A stretch of 64,000 nucleotides of DNA from HXMU1420-13 sp034669965. Lineage in GTDB: Bacteria; Bacteroidota; Rhodothermia; Balneolales; Balneolaceae. The position numbers and the translations under genes were made by a program. Location of the stretch: NCBI GenBank assembly GCA_034669965.1, contig JAXMOK010000001.1:310001-374000 (forward strand), read 5' to 3'. Shown here piece after piece: positions 49,700 through 59,480 of the stretch (position 1 is its first letter; each line of letters opens with the position of its first letter). The notes beneath the pieces are model-generated. The model had not been told where the DNA came from. It saw nothing but the letters and a program-made list of their open reading frames with translations, and searched no databases.

Positions 49700-52600
49700 A
49701 TGAATAGTTCGGGAATCGATCAAAATAAGATTGAGTCTATAGTTGGTGAGTTTTTACTTAATAGTAAACACTTCGGTTGTTTGGTTATTGATCAATCTGG
49801 TGAAGTTTTATTAACGAACGACACTTTCTTTTCTATTTTTACAGGAGTTGACAGCCCCCTCATAGGCAAACATTTAAGTACTGCTATCCACTCAGATGAA
49901 CAAGCTCGAGTAAATGATGCCGTTGATTATCTTTTTGAACATGAGGAATTAGCTCAAACAGAATGGAAGTTACTTTCACACACGAATGATTATTTATATG
50001 TAGATATAGAAGCAAGCGTATTTGAATCGAATGGACTTAAATATGCGATGGGAATATTTATAGATCGCACCCAAAAAAGGTCGCTTGAGACCGATCTGGA
50101 AGAACAGTCAATATCTGTTAAGTTAATTAACAACAAGTATGCTTTAGCAATTAAAACAGCAAAGCTTGGTATCTGGAATTATGACTTGGCCACCGATACT
50201 CTTGAGTGGAATCAAGAGCTTCTTAATATGTACGGCCTAACACAGGATGAGTGGGTGGCCAATATGGAGGGGTGGCGAAAATTTATACACCAAGATGATC
50301 TTAATGCTACTAATAACGAATTAGCAAAAGCCTATGGGGGCGAAACCGTTTATAATGTTCGATTTAGAATTGTAACAAATGATGGGGAAATTAAACACAT
50401 AACTGCCTCTGCTGCACCTGTTTTTAATGAAAACGGTGATGTAATAAAAATATATGGCGTTAATTCTGACATTACTGATTTAGTATCTGCTGAAGTAGAA
50501 ATTAGTAAGCGCGAACAACAGATCACAAATATTACCAACCAGATTCCCGGAATGGTATATATTTATCAAGTATTACCCGAAGGCACTGATCGCTTCGTCT
50601 TTTTAAGTAAGGGTGTTGAATTATTATACGGTGTTAGCCGGGAAAAGGCTTTCGAAAACATCAATTTGATATGGGATCAAATTCATCCCGATGATTTAGA
50701 AGATTTAAATAAATCGGTAAAAGAATCAGCAGAACACTTAACTCCTTGGAATACCTCATACCGTATTGTTACATCCGATGGTGAAATTAAACACATTCAA
50801 GGTTCCGGAACACCTATTAAATTAAGCGATGGCACCATACAATGGTATTCCATTGCACTAGACATCACCAAACAATTCAAACAGCAGATAAAACTAAAGG
50901 AAAGCCGAAAGCACTTAAATCTGATTTCCGACAACTTCCCGGGGGTAATCTATACGTATACACTGCATCCGGATGGGACTGATAATATTACTTATCTAAG
51001 CAAAGGTATCGAGACCATTCATGGTATAAAAATTGAAGATGCCTTAGACGATATTACTTTACTGTGGAGTCTTATACATCCTGATGACATTCCGCAATTT
51101 AATAACTCTATCGCTGAATCAGCAAAACTGCTAATCCCTTGGGATTTACAGTTCAGAAGTAAAGTAAAAGATGGTAGTTACAGATATTTCCAGGGGTATG
51201 GGAAGCCAACAAAACTGGATAGTGGTACTATCTTGTGGAACAGCATTTCATTTGATGTTCACGACCAAGTTGAAGCAAAAGAACAAGTCAAAACTCAAAA
51301 AGAACAACTCGAAAGTATTACTGATCATATCAATGGTGTAGTGATGAAGTACCAGGTATTGCCGGATGGAACTGATCGCATCACTTATGTAAGTAAACGG
51401 GTTAAAGAGTACTGGGGAGTATACGCCACTGAAGTACTTGAAGATGTAAATGCCGGCTGGGCGAGAATAGTGCCTGAAGATGTGGAAGCATGCAAAACTA
51501 GTATAAGCAATTCAGTTCAATCGTTAAGTCAGTGGAATCAAACCATTCGTTTCATTTCCGAAACCGGTAATGTTAAACACATGCAAGCCGTTGGGAACCC
51601 TAAAAAAGCAGAAAGTGGTATAGTAGAGTTTGATATAGTTTTGATTGATATCACCGAAATTGAAATTGCTAAAAAAGATATTGAAGAGAAACAAAGACAA
51701 CTAGAAATTATTGGTGATCAAATACCCGGCGTAGTTTTCACCTATTACCGAAAGCCTGACGGCACCGACGGGTTTAGTTATTTTAGTGATGGTTTTGAAG
51801 AATTACACGGTTTTGAAAAAGCAGATGCACTTGCTGATTCAAAGTTGATATGGGATCAGGTGGTTCAAGAAGATTTACCTCCATTTGTTGATAAACTCAT
51901 CTACTCGGCAACTAACCTTTCTAAATTTGATGCGCAGTATCGTATAAAACTCCCAAATGGGAAAATCAAATATATTCATGGGTTTGGTTCTCCTACGATG
52001 ACAGAGGATGGCACTATTATCTGGAATGCCGTCAACCTTGATATCACTGAGCGTAAACGTGCTGAATTGCAAATCCAAGAGAAACAAAAGCAACTGCAAA
52101 GCATTACTAATCAAATACCGGGTGTTGTTTTGCGCTATCAAATCTTTCCGGATGGAACAGATAAAGTCTTATATGTATCCGACGGGGTTGAAGAATTATA
52201 TGGCATCACGCAACACGAAGCATACCATAATACAGATAAAATTTGGGGGCAGGTTCTTCACGAAGATACCGATGGCTTAAAACAATCGATTCAAAGATCC
52301 GCTGAATCCCTTTCCAAATGGGAACATGTGTTCCGTTATAATACGGTAGACGAAACCATAGGGTACCTTCATGGTTTTGGAACACCGGCCAAACAAGACG
52401 ATGGTTCTGTAATCTGGGATAGCATCATTATGGACAGCACACAACGAGTGATGGCAGAACTTGATGCTGTTCGATCGAGTGAAAAACTTCGTTCGCTGAT
52501 AAATGCATCGCCAATAGCTATCTATCAAATAAACTCGGATGGAATTGTAACAGATTTTTGGAATCCTGCAGCTGAGAATATTTTTGGATGGCTTCGTAAA

Positions 52601-53485
52601 GACGTAATAGGTGTTCAGCTTCCACAGCTTGATGAAGATAAAGAAGACGAATTTGCTTCCATTCTTGCTGCAATCAAAAAAGAACGATTACCAAAACAAT
52701 TTCTAATTAATCGGAAGAATAAATTCAATGAAGAACTGACATTAGAAATTACAGCGGGTCCATTTTTTGATGATAATGGCGAATTAACCGATTTATTGAT
52801 AATTGCAAATGATGTATCTGAGCTTCAAGAATATAGAAGAACTCTTGAATCTGCTCTTAAAGAGAAAGATATCCTATTGCAAGAGATTCATCATCGTGTA
52901 AAGAATAATTTGGCCATTGTAAGTGGATTGCTTGAACTACAAGCTATGCGCGATGATTCTGATAAGGATATCAGCATGATTATTGAAGCCAGAAATCGGA
53001 TTCATTCCATCGCGATGGTGCACGAACAGTTGTATCAAGACATGGATTTCAGCCACATTAATCCAAGTCAATATTATCGAAAGCTGTTAGAAAAGCTTCA
53101 AGCAAATACCATTTCAGATCCACGGGAAATCGAATACGATCTGGTGTTTGATATCGACAGGATTAACATTAACCGTGCAGTGCCTTTAGGCCTTCTGATT
53201 AATGAGCTGTTTACAAATTCTATTAAATATGCATTTAAAGATGGCAACGGTAAATTAAAGCTACATTTCCGGCAAGTTGGTGATCAGATTTCGGTGAATT
53301 ACGAAGATAATGGCCCGGGCTTTGTAATCGAAGATATTCGTTCGAAAAACACCATTGGCTGGCAGTTAATCGAAACCCTCTTAGTTCAGCTCGATTCGGA
53401 ATTTAACATTGATACTGATGGCCATTTTAAGCTGGAATTTGTTTTTACTGAAACCTTGCAAGGTTCGCAAGGTCATTTCAGGTAA
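49700..53485 (+). CDS. Multi-PAS sensor histidine kinase (HisKA_2 type)
   Basis: 1261 residues, cytoplasmic, no membrane segment. Eight PAS domains precede the kinase. The first two are divergent (about 20-135, 147-270). Five near-copies follow with a period of 130-132 residues, beginning near 275, 405, 537, 667 and 799, each with a QIPGVV-like start, a PDGTD turn and a W.....P.D block. The eighth (about 930-1050) is distinct. The kinase has the HisKA_2 box EIHHRVKNNLAIVSGLLELQA (about 1061) with the phosphoryl His, and an HATPase part with NELFTNSIKYAF. Such kinases usually act on light, redox or general stress pathways; the partner is unknown. Confidence 0.92.
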   Translation: MNSSGIDQNKIESIVGEFLLNSKHFGCLVIDQSGEVLLTNDTFFSIFTGVDSPLIGKHLSTAIHSDEQARVNDAVDYLFEHEELAQTEWKLLSHTNDYLYVDIEASVFESNGLKYAMGIFIDRTQKRSLETDLEEQSISVKLINNKYALAIKTAKLGIWNYDLATDTLEWNQELLNMYGLTQDEWVANMEGWRKFIHQDDLNATNNELAKAYGGETVYNVRFRIVTNDGEIKHITASAAPVFNENGDVIKIYGVNSDITDLVSAEVEISKREQQITNITNQIPGMVYIYQVLPEGTDRFVFLSKGVELLYGVSREKAFENINLIWDQIHPDDLEDLNKSVKESAEHLTPWNTSYRIVTSDGEIKHIQGSGTPIKLSDGTIQWYSIALDITKQFKQQIKLKESRKHLNLISDNFPGVIYTYTLHPDGTDNITYLSKGIETIHGIKIEDALDDITLLWSLIHPDDIPQFNNSIAESAKLLIPWDLQFRSKVKDGSYRYFQGYGKPTKLDSGTILWNSISFDVHDQVEAKEQVKTQKEQLESITDHINGVVMKYQVLPDGTDRITYVSKRVKEYWGVYATEVLEDVNAGWARIVPEDVEACKTSISNSVQSLSQWNQTIRFISETGNVKHMQAVGNPKKAESGIVEFDIVLIDITEIEIAKKDIEEKQRQLEIIGDQIPGVVFTYYRKPDGTDGFSYFSDGFEELHGFEKADALADSKLIWDQVVQEDLPPFVDKLIYSATNLSKFDAQYRIKLPNGKIKYIHGFGSPTMTEDGTIIWNAVNLDITERKRAELQIQEKQKQLQSITNQIPGVVLRYQIFPDGTDKVLYVSDGVEELYGITQHEAYHNTDKIWGQVLHEDTDGLKQSIQRSAESLSKWEHVFRYNTVDETIGYLHGFGTPAKQDDGSVIWDSIIMDSTQRVMAELDAVRSSEKLRSLINASPIAIYQINSDGIVTDFWNPAAENIFGWLRKDVIGVQLPQLDEDKEDEFASILAAIKKERLPKQFLINRKNKFNEELTLEITAGPFFDDNGELTDLLIIANDVSELQEYRRTLESALKEKDILLQEIHHRVKNNLAIVSGLLELQAMRDDSDKDISMIIEARNRIHSIAMVHEQLYQDMDFSHINPSQYYRKLLEKLQANTISDPREIEYDLVFDIDRININRAVPLGLLINELFTNSIKYAFKDGNGKLKLHFRQVGDQISVNYEDNGPGFVIEDIRSKNTIGWQLIETLLVQLDSEFNIDTDGHFKLEFVFTETLQGSQGHFR

Positions 53486-53491
53486 CATTCG

Positions 53492-54190
53492 TTAATCACT
53501 AATAAATTTATAGCCGAAACCATGTACGGTTACAATGTGCTTTGGATAACGATTGTCGGGTTCTAGTTTTTGCCGTAACCACGCGATATGAACATCTACC
53601 GTTCGGGTTGAAGGTAACGCATCATAGCCCCATACTTCATTTAGTAATTGATCGCGACTTAAAATCATATCTGAATGTTCAACCAAAAATCGCAATAGTT
53701 GAAATTCCTTTGCAGAAAGGAGCACTTCTTGGCCATCTTTTGATACTCTCATACTTTTGAAATCAATTTCTACATCAGCATATGCAAAATGCTCTTTACT
53801 TAGTACTTTAGCAGATTGCTTCTTCTTTCGTAGCTGAACTTCGATCCGGGCCAACAATTCCATCATCTCAAAAGGCTTTTGCATGTAATCGTCGGCGCCT
53901 AGTTTTAGTCCAAGTACTTTATCCACAACTTGCCCCTTTGCTGTTAGCATAATAATGGGCGTTTCTACTTTTTGCTGGCGTAAATCTTTACAGATGTCGA
54001 GCCCATCTTTTTTCGGCAACATTAAATCCAGAATAATTGCGTCGAAGTTGCCTTCTAGTGCTTTTTCATAACCGATTTCTCCGTCGGATGCAGTTTCTAC
54101 TACATATCTCTCTTCCTTCAGGCGATCTTGAATGGTCATGATCAAACCTTGTTCATCTTCAACTAATAAAATTCGACCTTTTCTATCCAT
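53492..54190 (-). CDS. OmpR-family response regulator
   Basis: 232 residues. Receiver domain with phosphoacceptor Asp55 (AIILDLMLPKKDGLD), acidic pair LVEDEQ, and Lys in LQKPFEMMELLARI. C-terminal winged helix (DGQEVLLSAKEFQLLRFLVEH ... VDVHIAWLRQKLEPD ... TVHGFGYKFI) identifies the OmpR/PhoB class. The gene follows its kinase by 2 bp. Target genes not known; the divergent PDZ/NEW3/ABC operon next to the kinase is a natural candidate. Confidence 0.95.
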   Translation of the reverse strand: MDRKGRILLVEDEQGLIMTIQDRLKEERYVVETASDGEIGYEKALEGNFDAIILDLMLPKKDGLDICKDLRQQKVETPIIMLTAKGQVVDKVLGLKLGADDYMQKPFEMMELLARIEVQLRKKKQSAKVLSKEHFAYADVEIDFKSMRVSKDGQEVLLSAKEFQLLRFLVEHSDMILSRDQLLNEVWGYDALPSTRTVDVHIAWLRQKLEPDNRYPKHIVTVHGFGYKFISD

Positions 54191-54192
54191 AA

Positions 54193-56097
54193 TTAATTAT
54201 GCAGGGGTATTATCAAAGTAAAAGTGCTGCCTTTACCCGGTTTACTATTAACAGTAACAACTCCATCGTGCTCTTTCGCTACCCGTTCCACTAAACTCAA
54301 ACCGATACCATTTCCTTTAATCTGTTGCGATACTGCATAATCAGCTCGATAAAAAGGCTGGAAAATCTTTTTCTGTTCCTCATCGGGAATCCCAATTCCA
54401 AAATCCTGAACTTGAATCCGAAGTCCTAATCCCGATCTAATTGAGGTCTCATCTACGCGAAAAATCACTTTATTTCCTTCTTCGCTAAATTTAATGGCAT
54501 TACGTAATAAGTTTGTAATGGCCAGAAATAATGCACCTAAATCGGCACGAATTACAGGTACTTTTGAGATGTTTGAAAACTGAATTTCAATATTTTTTTG
54601 AGTGGCAATTGGCGTCAATTCTTCCAAAATCTGCTGCATAAAAGGATCTATGGCCACATCGGCAAAGTTGTAAATCTTTTTGCCGGATTGAATGCCCGAG
54701 AATTCCATAATCTGATCCACCATCTCACTCAAACGCTTACTTTCCACCAACATGAGTTGTGCGTACTCTTGCTTGCGATCTTCGTTTTGAATCACCCCTT
54801 CGCTCAAATTCTCTGCTGCTGATCGGATGACCGTAATTGGAGTGCGAAGTTCGTGAGAAACCCCGGCTACAAACAGCATTTGTTGTTCGGCAAGCTCGCG
54901 AGAACGCTGCGCGAAAATTATTATCATCACCCCACTAATCCCCAGTAAAAGCAATATGCCAAAACTAATGGTTAGATTTCGATTACGTGTTTTGCTTACA
55001 AACTCATCCAACGAACCCGCTTTAAACGAAAGCCAAAGTTTCCAGCCCGACTTAGACATGTTACCAACAAAAGTGGTGGTTATATTTGTGTCCAGATCGG
55101 TTGAATCCAAGGTTCTAAATTGGGGAGACTTGTTAGTTATATCTATGTCTACCTCCGAACGCTCTTCTTCACCGGTAGCAGCGTCATTATTGCCTTGTTC
55201 TCTGGTGATAATGCGCTCGCTGTGAGAGCTGAAAAAGCTTAAAATAAGGCTATCTCCTTCCATATCTTTTGGAGCGGATTCTGTATCAATTAGCATCATG
55301 TTTGAGAAATTTAGTCGCTCCAGGTTTTTAGAAAACTCCGGCGTTACCTGATCGCCTCCCTCGCTAAAATACTGTTGATTGTCATTTGTGTTTACAATCG
55401 CTAATTGATACTGATCTTGGTAAGAATCCCCCAAATATCGCGAGGCAATTTCAGGTATCAACTGCTCTTTAATGGCATCGTCGTTTAAACGAATTAGCAC
55501 GTAATCATTCAGTTGATCGATGCTTAAACGCACTTCAATATGCTCAGCTCCATCGTTTCGATTCAATGTTAATAAATCGAGTACTTGAACAGGTATTTTC
55601 AAAAAACTGGGTGCCCCCAAATCAGGAAAGTTCGAAAGTGGCATGCTGTTTTCTCTGCTTTCAGCGTTCGAATGTTCATCAAGCCAGGACTGGAGTGCTG
55701 GGTCGGCTTCCACACTTGTAACCATCAACGAATCTATATCTGCCTGATAAATAGTTACGGTCTCCTCCCTATCTTTAATGAGATACATATTATCAATCAA
55801 AGACACTTTTTGCTCTGATGCGTTCCACTTAGCAACGTTTGACTGAAAACGCATTTCCAGTTCTTGATCAGAATCACCATAATTCGTCACCTGTATGCGA
55901 AAAGCGTTATAAACCTCCCAAAAAGCTTCGTTAAAGTCGCTAATAAAGTTCTCGGTGGATGCTTCAATTCCCTGGTTCAATCGTTGGCGTTCGGCATCGC
56001 TCACACTCCCCAACCAGCTATACTGCAGTACAGCCAGCGTAATTAGTGCACCCACTATTACCACTAAGAAACTATATGTAAACCATCGGTTTTGCAT
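54193..56097 (-). CDS. Membrane sensor histidine kinase
   Basis: 634 residues. TM1 at about 8-25 and TM2 at about 375-396 enclose a periplasmic sensor domain of about 345 residues that I do not recognise. Kinase core: HisKA with His415 (VAGVSHELRTPITVI), N-box NLLRNAIKFSEEG, G boxes DFGIGIPDEEQKKIFQPFYRAD and GNGIGLSLVERVAKEH. Cognate of the OmpR-type regulator 2 bp downstream. The gene is divergent from the PDZ protein operon across 142 bp. Confidence 0.94.
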   Translation of the reverse strand: MQNRWFTYSFLVVIVGALITLAVLQYSWLGSVSDAERQRLNQGIEASTENFISDFNEAFWEVYNAFRIQVTNYGDSDQELEMRFQSNVAKWNASEQKVSLIDNMYLIKDREETVTIYQADIDSLMVTSVEADPALQSWLDEHSNAESRENSMPLSNFPDLGAPSFLKIPVQVLDLLTLNRNDGAEHIEVRLSIDQLNDYVLIRLNDDAIKEQLIPEIASRYLGDSYQDQYQLAIVNTNDNQQYFSEGGDQVTPEFSKNLERLNFSNMMLIDTESAPKDMEGDSLILSFFSSHSERIITREQGNNDAATGEEERSEVDIDITNKSPQFRTLDSTDLDTNITTTFVGNMSKSGWKLWLSFKAGSLDEFVSKTRNRNLTISFGILLLLGISGVMIIIFAQRSRELAEQQMLFVAGVSHELRTPITVIRSAAENLSEGVIQNEDRKQEYAQLMLVESKRLSEMVDQIMEFSGIQSGKKIYNFADVAIDPFMQQILEELTPIATQKNIEIQFSNISKVPVIRADLGALFLAITNLLRNAIKFSEEGNKVIFRVDETSIRSGLGLRIQVQDFGIGIPDEEQKKIFQPFYRADYAVSQQIKGNGIGLSLVERVAKEHDGVVTVNSKPGKGSTFTLIIPLHN

Positions 56098-56239
56098 AAC
56101 TAAAAGTAGGTGCTTTACACACTAAGTAAAAAGATTTAGCATCGATTTAACATCCTTAACAAACATTTTGCGAGGCCTTAACAACTCAACGGATTTGCTT
56201 TCGAATATTGCTGCCGAACCATTAACCAATTCGAAATCA

Positions 56240-56971
56240 ATGAAATTCACCCATGTTTTACTGATCTCTATGATCGGAATAATTTTAGCCGAACCTTTAA
56301 CAGCCCAGATTCAACGTAACGTGACCTTTGATGCCAGTACCAGCTTCATGTTGCGGGAGTTGAGCGCCATGATCGTTCAATATGAAGATGGTCTTCAAGT
56401 TGATATGATCATGGGCAGAGGTAATACGACTGATGAGTCGACATCAGACGAATTGAAACGTGGTGATTTCATTATAATGATGAATGGTAAACGACTTTCT
56501 GAAGCAACCGAAATGCGTGAATTGTATAATTCGTTGCCAAAAGGTGATGAAATTAAAGTTGGGGTTCGCCGTGGGGATGCTCGTTTTATTGTAACTGCTA
56601 CAAAAGGCGACATTCCGGAAAGTGCACCGGGTCGAATGGTACTTTCGTTGGATGTAGGTGATGGTCCCGCGCCTACCATGCTTCCTGAATTAGGGCTACT
56701 GGTTTCACAAAATGATGAGGGAACCGAAATCATGTCGATGCTTGAGCCTCTTCTTCCTGAGGAGCTAAAAGCAGAAAATATCGAAGGTTATTTCATCACA
56801 TCCATCAACAAACAAAGCTTCGATGAACCAGCTAAGCTTCAGCAGTACTTAGCCTCTCTCGAGGTTGGCGATGCTATCATTTTAGAAGTAGAAAAAGATG
56901 GAATGGCCTTAAGCCTGGCATTGAAGAAACAAGAACCACGCGGCGATGTTCGCTTGAACATTGACAACTAA
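56240..56971 (+). CDS. Exported protein with two PDZ-like domains
   Basis: 243 residues from ATG 56240 (MKFTHVLLISMIGIILAEPLTAQ, a signal peptide); an upstream ATG at 56168 would hide it. Two PDZ-like domains: residues about 45-130 (KRGDFIIMMNGKRLSEATEMRELYNSLPKGDEIKVGVRRG) and about 155-243 (IEGYFITSINKQSFDEPAKLQQYLASLEVGDAIILEVEKDG). No protease domain, so a binding or scaffolding role outside the cytoplasm is expected. First gene of an operon with a NEW3 protein and ABC exporter genes; 3 bp from the next gene. Confidence 0.85.
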   Translation: MKFTHVLLISMIGIILAEPLTAQIQRNVTFDASTSFMLRELSAMIVQYEDGLQVDMIMGRGNTTDESTSDELKRGDFIIMMNGKRLSEATEMRELYNSLPKGDEIKVGVRRGDARFIVTATKGDIPESAPGRMVLSLDVGDGPAPTMLPELGLLVSQNDEGTEIMSMLEPLLPEELKAENIEGYFITSINKQSFDEPAKLQQYLASLEVGDAIILEVEKDGMALSLALKKQEPRGDVRLNIDN

Positions 56972-56974
56972 CCC

Positions 56975-58471
56975 ATGCGTAAACTATTTCAACTATCACT
57001 GTTCATTTTGGCTTTGCTGATTTTGATTCCGAGCGAATCTCAAGCTCAAAGCCCGTTCCCCAATGCACGCGACGATTCTTATCCATTGTTGGGATTGAAA
57101 CGAGCCAAAAGCACATACGATCGAGCTAGCAACGAGCTTAATCGAAAAAAAGCACTGTGGGAAAAAGATCTAATCAGCCCGGAGGAGTATGAGACAGCGC
57201 TAAATACTTTTCAAGATGCAGAAGTAAACTACCAGCAATCGCTGTTAGTTCTTTTATTCGAGCAGCAATTTGTGAGCATAAAGCGAGCACTTAAAACCCA
57301 AGGCGAAGACAACGTAAAAAGGGTTCGGGTTACCCTCGAGAACACCACAAGCGCTACTGAAGAGTTTACACAAATCGTGAACATGGAAGATGAGCTATTC
57401 CGATCGCTTCAACCCGATGTGATTCACAATATTTATGTGTCGCTGAGTAACGACGATGGCGCTATCATCAGCTCGCCTTACGAAATTAAGATCGACCAGC
57501 TTAAAAGTGGCGTACCGGTTACCGTGAATTTTGATCTGCTTCAAGATTTGGATGAGGTGACGGTGAACATCATTTATGGAAACGGCGCTTCCCGAAATCC
57601 TAAAGTGTTTCTGGAAAAGGATGCATCGGCAAACAAAGTTCTGATACAATCTGAGCGATTTTCGCAGGAAGTGGAACTGGGCAATTCAGCCACCTATGGG
57701 TTGGGTTTAGAGCTTTTCAGTGGCTCGGACGATACCTACAAGCTTGAAGTGGTGAACCTGCCAGCATCCGTTACCCGATATTTCAACGAACAAGGCGAGC
57801 AAGGGCGAATCAGTCAGATTAAGTTCACCGAATCGAAGAATACCATTCAGGCCAATTTACAAGTCTCGCTGCCCGACCGCCCCACCAGCGATGTAAGCAT
57901 GGATGACCCCATCGACTTTTACGTGATGGCAGTACCGGTTACAAAGTTAGATCAGTTTTCGGCACATCAAGGCGCGTGGACAGAGGAGGATATTCGCGCT
58001 TTAGATGTCGGCTTCGTTCGGTTAGAAATGATTCCTCGCGGTGTTGGAAAGTTGGTGATTAAAGCGCCTCAATTATACAACGAGCTAGAAGGAGAAGGTC
58101 CCGTTGAGTTCACTTTTGAAGTTGTAAATGAAGGCACTCGACGGCTAAACAATATTGAGTTTGAACTAAGTGCCCCTTTTCAATGGGAAAAACGAATTGA
58201 ACCGGCAGTAATTCCGGAACTTGGAATTCGCGAAGAATTGAACGTGAAAATGTATCTCACTCCACCGGCCGACATCAGCGTTGGGCGATACGAAACCCGA
58301 TTACGATCAACCTCACTATCCGACAATCAACCCGTAAATGCCGAGGATAAAACCTTTACGGTTCAAATTGCAGCGCAAGCGAATGTATTCGGTACTGCAT
58401 TCATCTTGCTGCTCATCATCGGGCTGGTAAGCGGACTGGTTTACTTCGGAATTAAACTCTCAAGGAAGTAA
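56975..58471 (+). CDS. NEW3/COG1470-like membrane-anchored protein
   Basis: 498 residues. Signal peptide MRKLFQLSLFILALLILIPSESQAQ, then a helical hairpin (RAKSTYDRASNELNRKKALWEKDLISPEEYETALNTFQDAEVNY), then several beta-sandwich domains of the NEW3 (CARDB-like) type, the last with FTFEVVNEGTRRLNNIEFELSAP and VKMYLTPPADISVGRYETRL. A single C-terminal helix (AFILLLIIGLVSGLVYFGI, about 472-492) anchors it, leaving the bulk outside. Such proteins often sit beside ABC-2 exporters. Spacing to the PDZ gene is 3 bp. Function not known. Confidence 0.85.
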   Translation: MRKLFQLSLFILALLILIPSESQAQSPFPNARDDSYPLLGLKRAKSTYDRASNELNRKKALWEKDLISPEEYETALNTFQDAEVNYQQSLLVLLFEQQFVSIKRALKTQGEDNVKRVRVTLENTTSATEEFTQIVNMEDELFRSLQPDVIHNIYVSLSNDDGAIISSPYEIKIDQLKSGVPVTVNFDLLQDLDEVTVNIIYGNGASRNPKVFLEKDASANKVLIQSERFSQEVELGNSATYGLGLELFSGSDDTYKLEVVNLPASVTRYFNEQGEQGRISQIKFTESKNTIQANLQVSLPDRPTSDVSMDDPIDFYVMAVPVTKLDQFSAHQGAWTEEDIRALDVGFVRLEMIPRGVGKLVIKAPQLYNELEGEGPVEFTFEVVNEGTRRLNNIEFELSAPFQWEKRIEPAVIPELGIREELNVKMYLTPPADISVGRYETRLRSTSLSDNQPVNAEDKTFTVQIAAQANVFGTAFILLLIIGLVSGLVYFGIKLSRK

Positions 58472-58623
58472 AACAACCTTCAATTATGGACTATGAAAAA
58501 CCACTGTTTGTCATATCGAGCAAAGAGAGAAATCTAACATGATCACAAACATTCGTAGCCCAGAAGACCTCTTAATGAATCAAAAATTAACATTCGTAAA
58601 CCGGCATTAAACATCACACAATC

Positions 58624-59418
58624 ATGGAAAACTCTACTATCAAAGCAGCGCCACTTTTGGAAGCAATCAACCTTACCAAAGTGTATGAAGACGGCGTTAA
58701 AGCCCTCAACGCACTTAATGTAACTGTTCGCGAAGGTGAAATTTACGCCATGCTCGGTGGCAACGGCGCCGGAAAAACCACAACCATTAACATCTTTCTG
58801 GATTTCATCCAACCCACATCCGGTCAGGCACTCATCCATGGTGTTAACGCCAACGAGTTGCCATTAGAAGCCAAAAAACATGTCGCTTTTGTTTCTGAAA
58901 ACGTGCAGCTCTATCCCAATTTCACGGCTATGCAAAATCTGGATTTCTTTGCGAGGCTTGGCGGTAAATCCAACTATAAACGCAGTGATTACGAAAATGC
59001 ATTGATTCGGGTTGGTCTTCAGTCGGATGCGTTTGATAAGAAACTCAAAGATTTCTCGAAAGGGATGCGACAAAAATGCGGCATTGCGATCGCAATTTTG
59101 AAAGATGCCCCGGCAATCCTGCTCGATGAACCAACCTCAGGACTCGACCCAAAAGCCGGGAAGGAATTCACACGTTTGATCGGCGAACTTCGTGATGAAG
59201 GAAAAGCCATCCTCATGAGTACTCACGACATTTTCCGAGCCAAAGAAATTGCCGATTTCGTGGGCATCCTCAATAACGGAGAATTGGTTGCTGAGAAAAC
59301 CCGTGCCGAACTTGAAGGCGTAAATCTGGAAGATTTGTATGTGGAATACATGGCCGGATATATGGACGAAATGGCGGAAACCGGGTCTTCGCTTGCTAAT
59401 AATTTAAGCGAAACCTGA
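58624..59418 (+). CDS. ABC transporter ATPase
   Basis: 264 residues. Walker A GGNGAGKTTT with Lys51, Q-loop SENVQLYPNFTAMQNL, signature FSKGMRQK (variant of LSGGQ), Walker B AILLDEPTSGLDP, and switch His in MSTHDIFRAKEIA. Belongs to the ABC-2 export ATPases (NatA/CcmA-like). Provides energy for the two permeases that follow. The gene is separated from the NEW3 gene by 152 bp, which may hold its own promoter. Confidence 0.95.
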   Translation: MENSTIKAAPLLEAINLTKVYEDGVKALNALNVTVREGEIYAMLGGNGAGKTTTINIFLDFIQPTSGQALIHGVNANELPLEAKKHVAFVSENVQLYPNFTAMQNLDFFARLGGKSNYKRSDYENALIRVGLQSDAFDKKLKDFSKGMRQKCGIAIAILKDAPAILLDEPTSGLDPKAGKEFTRLIGELRDEGKAILMSTHDIFRAKEIADFVGILNNGELVAEKTRAELEGVNLEDLYVEYMAGYMDEMAETGSSLANNLSET

Positions 59419-59480
59419 TAAAACACTCCTCTCAAAGGGAACCTTTTAAAAAGAACATTCAAAAATTCACAGCCAGAATC

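Noticed and set aside
58472..58623. Small gene between the NEW3 protein and the ABC ATPase
   Set aside because: No open frame with start signal; part of the sequence (TGTCATATCGAGCAAAGAGAG) resembles a dispersed intergenic repeat.
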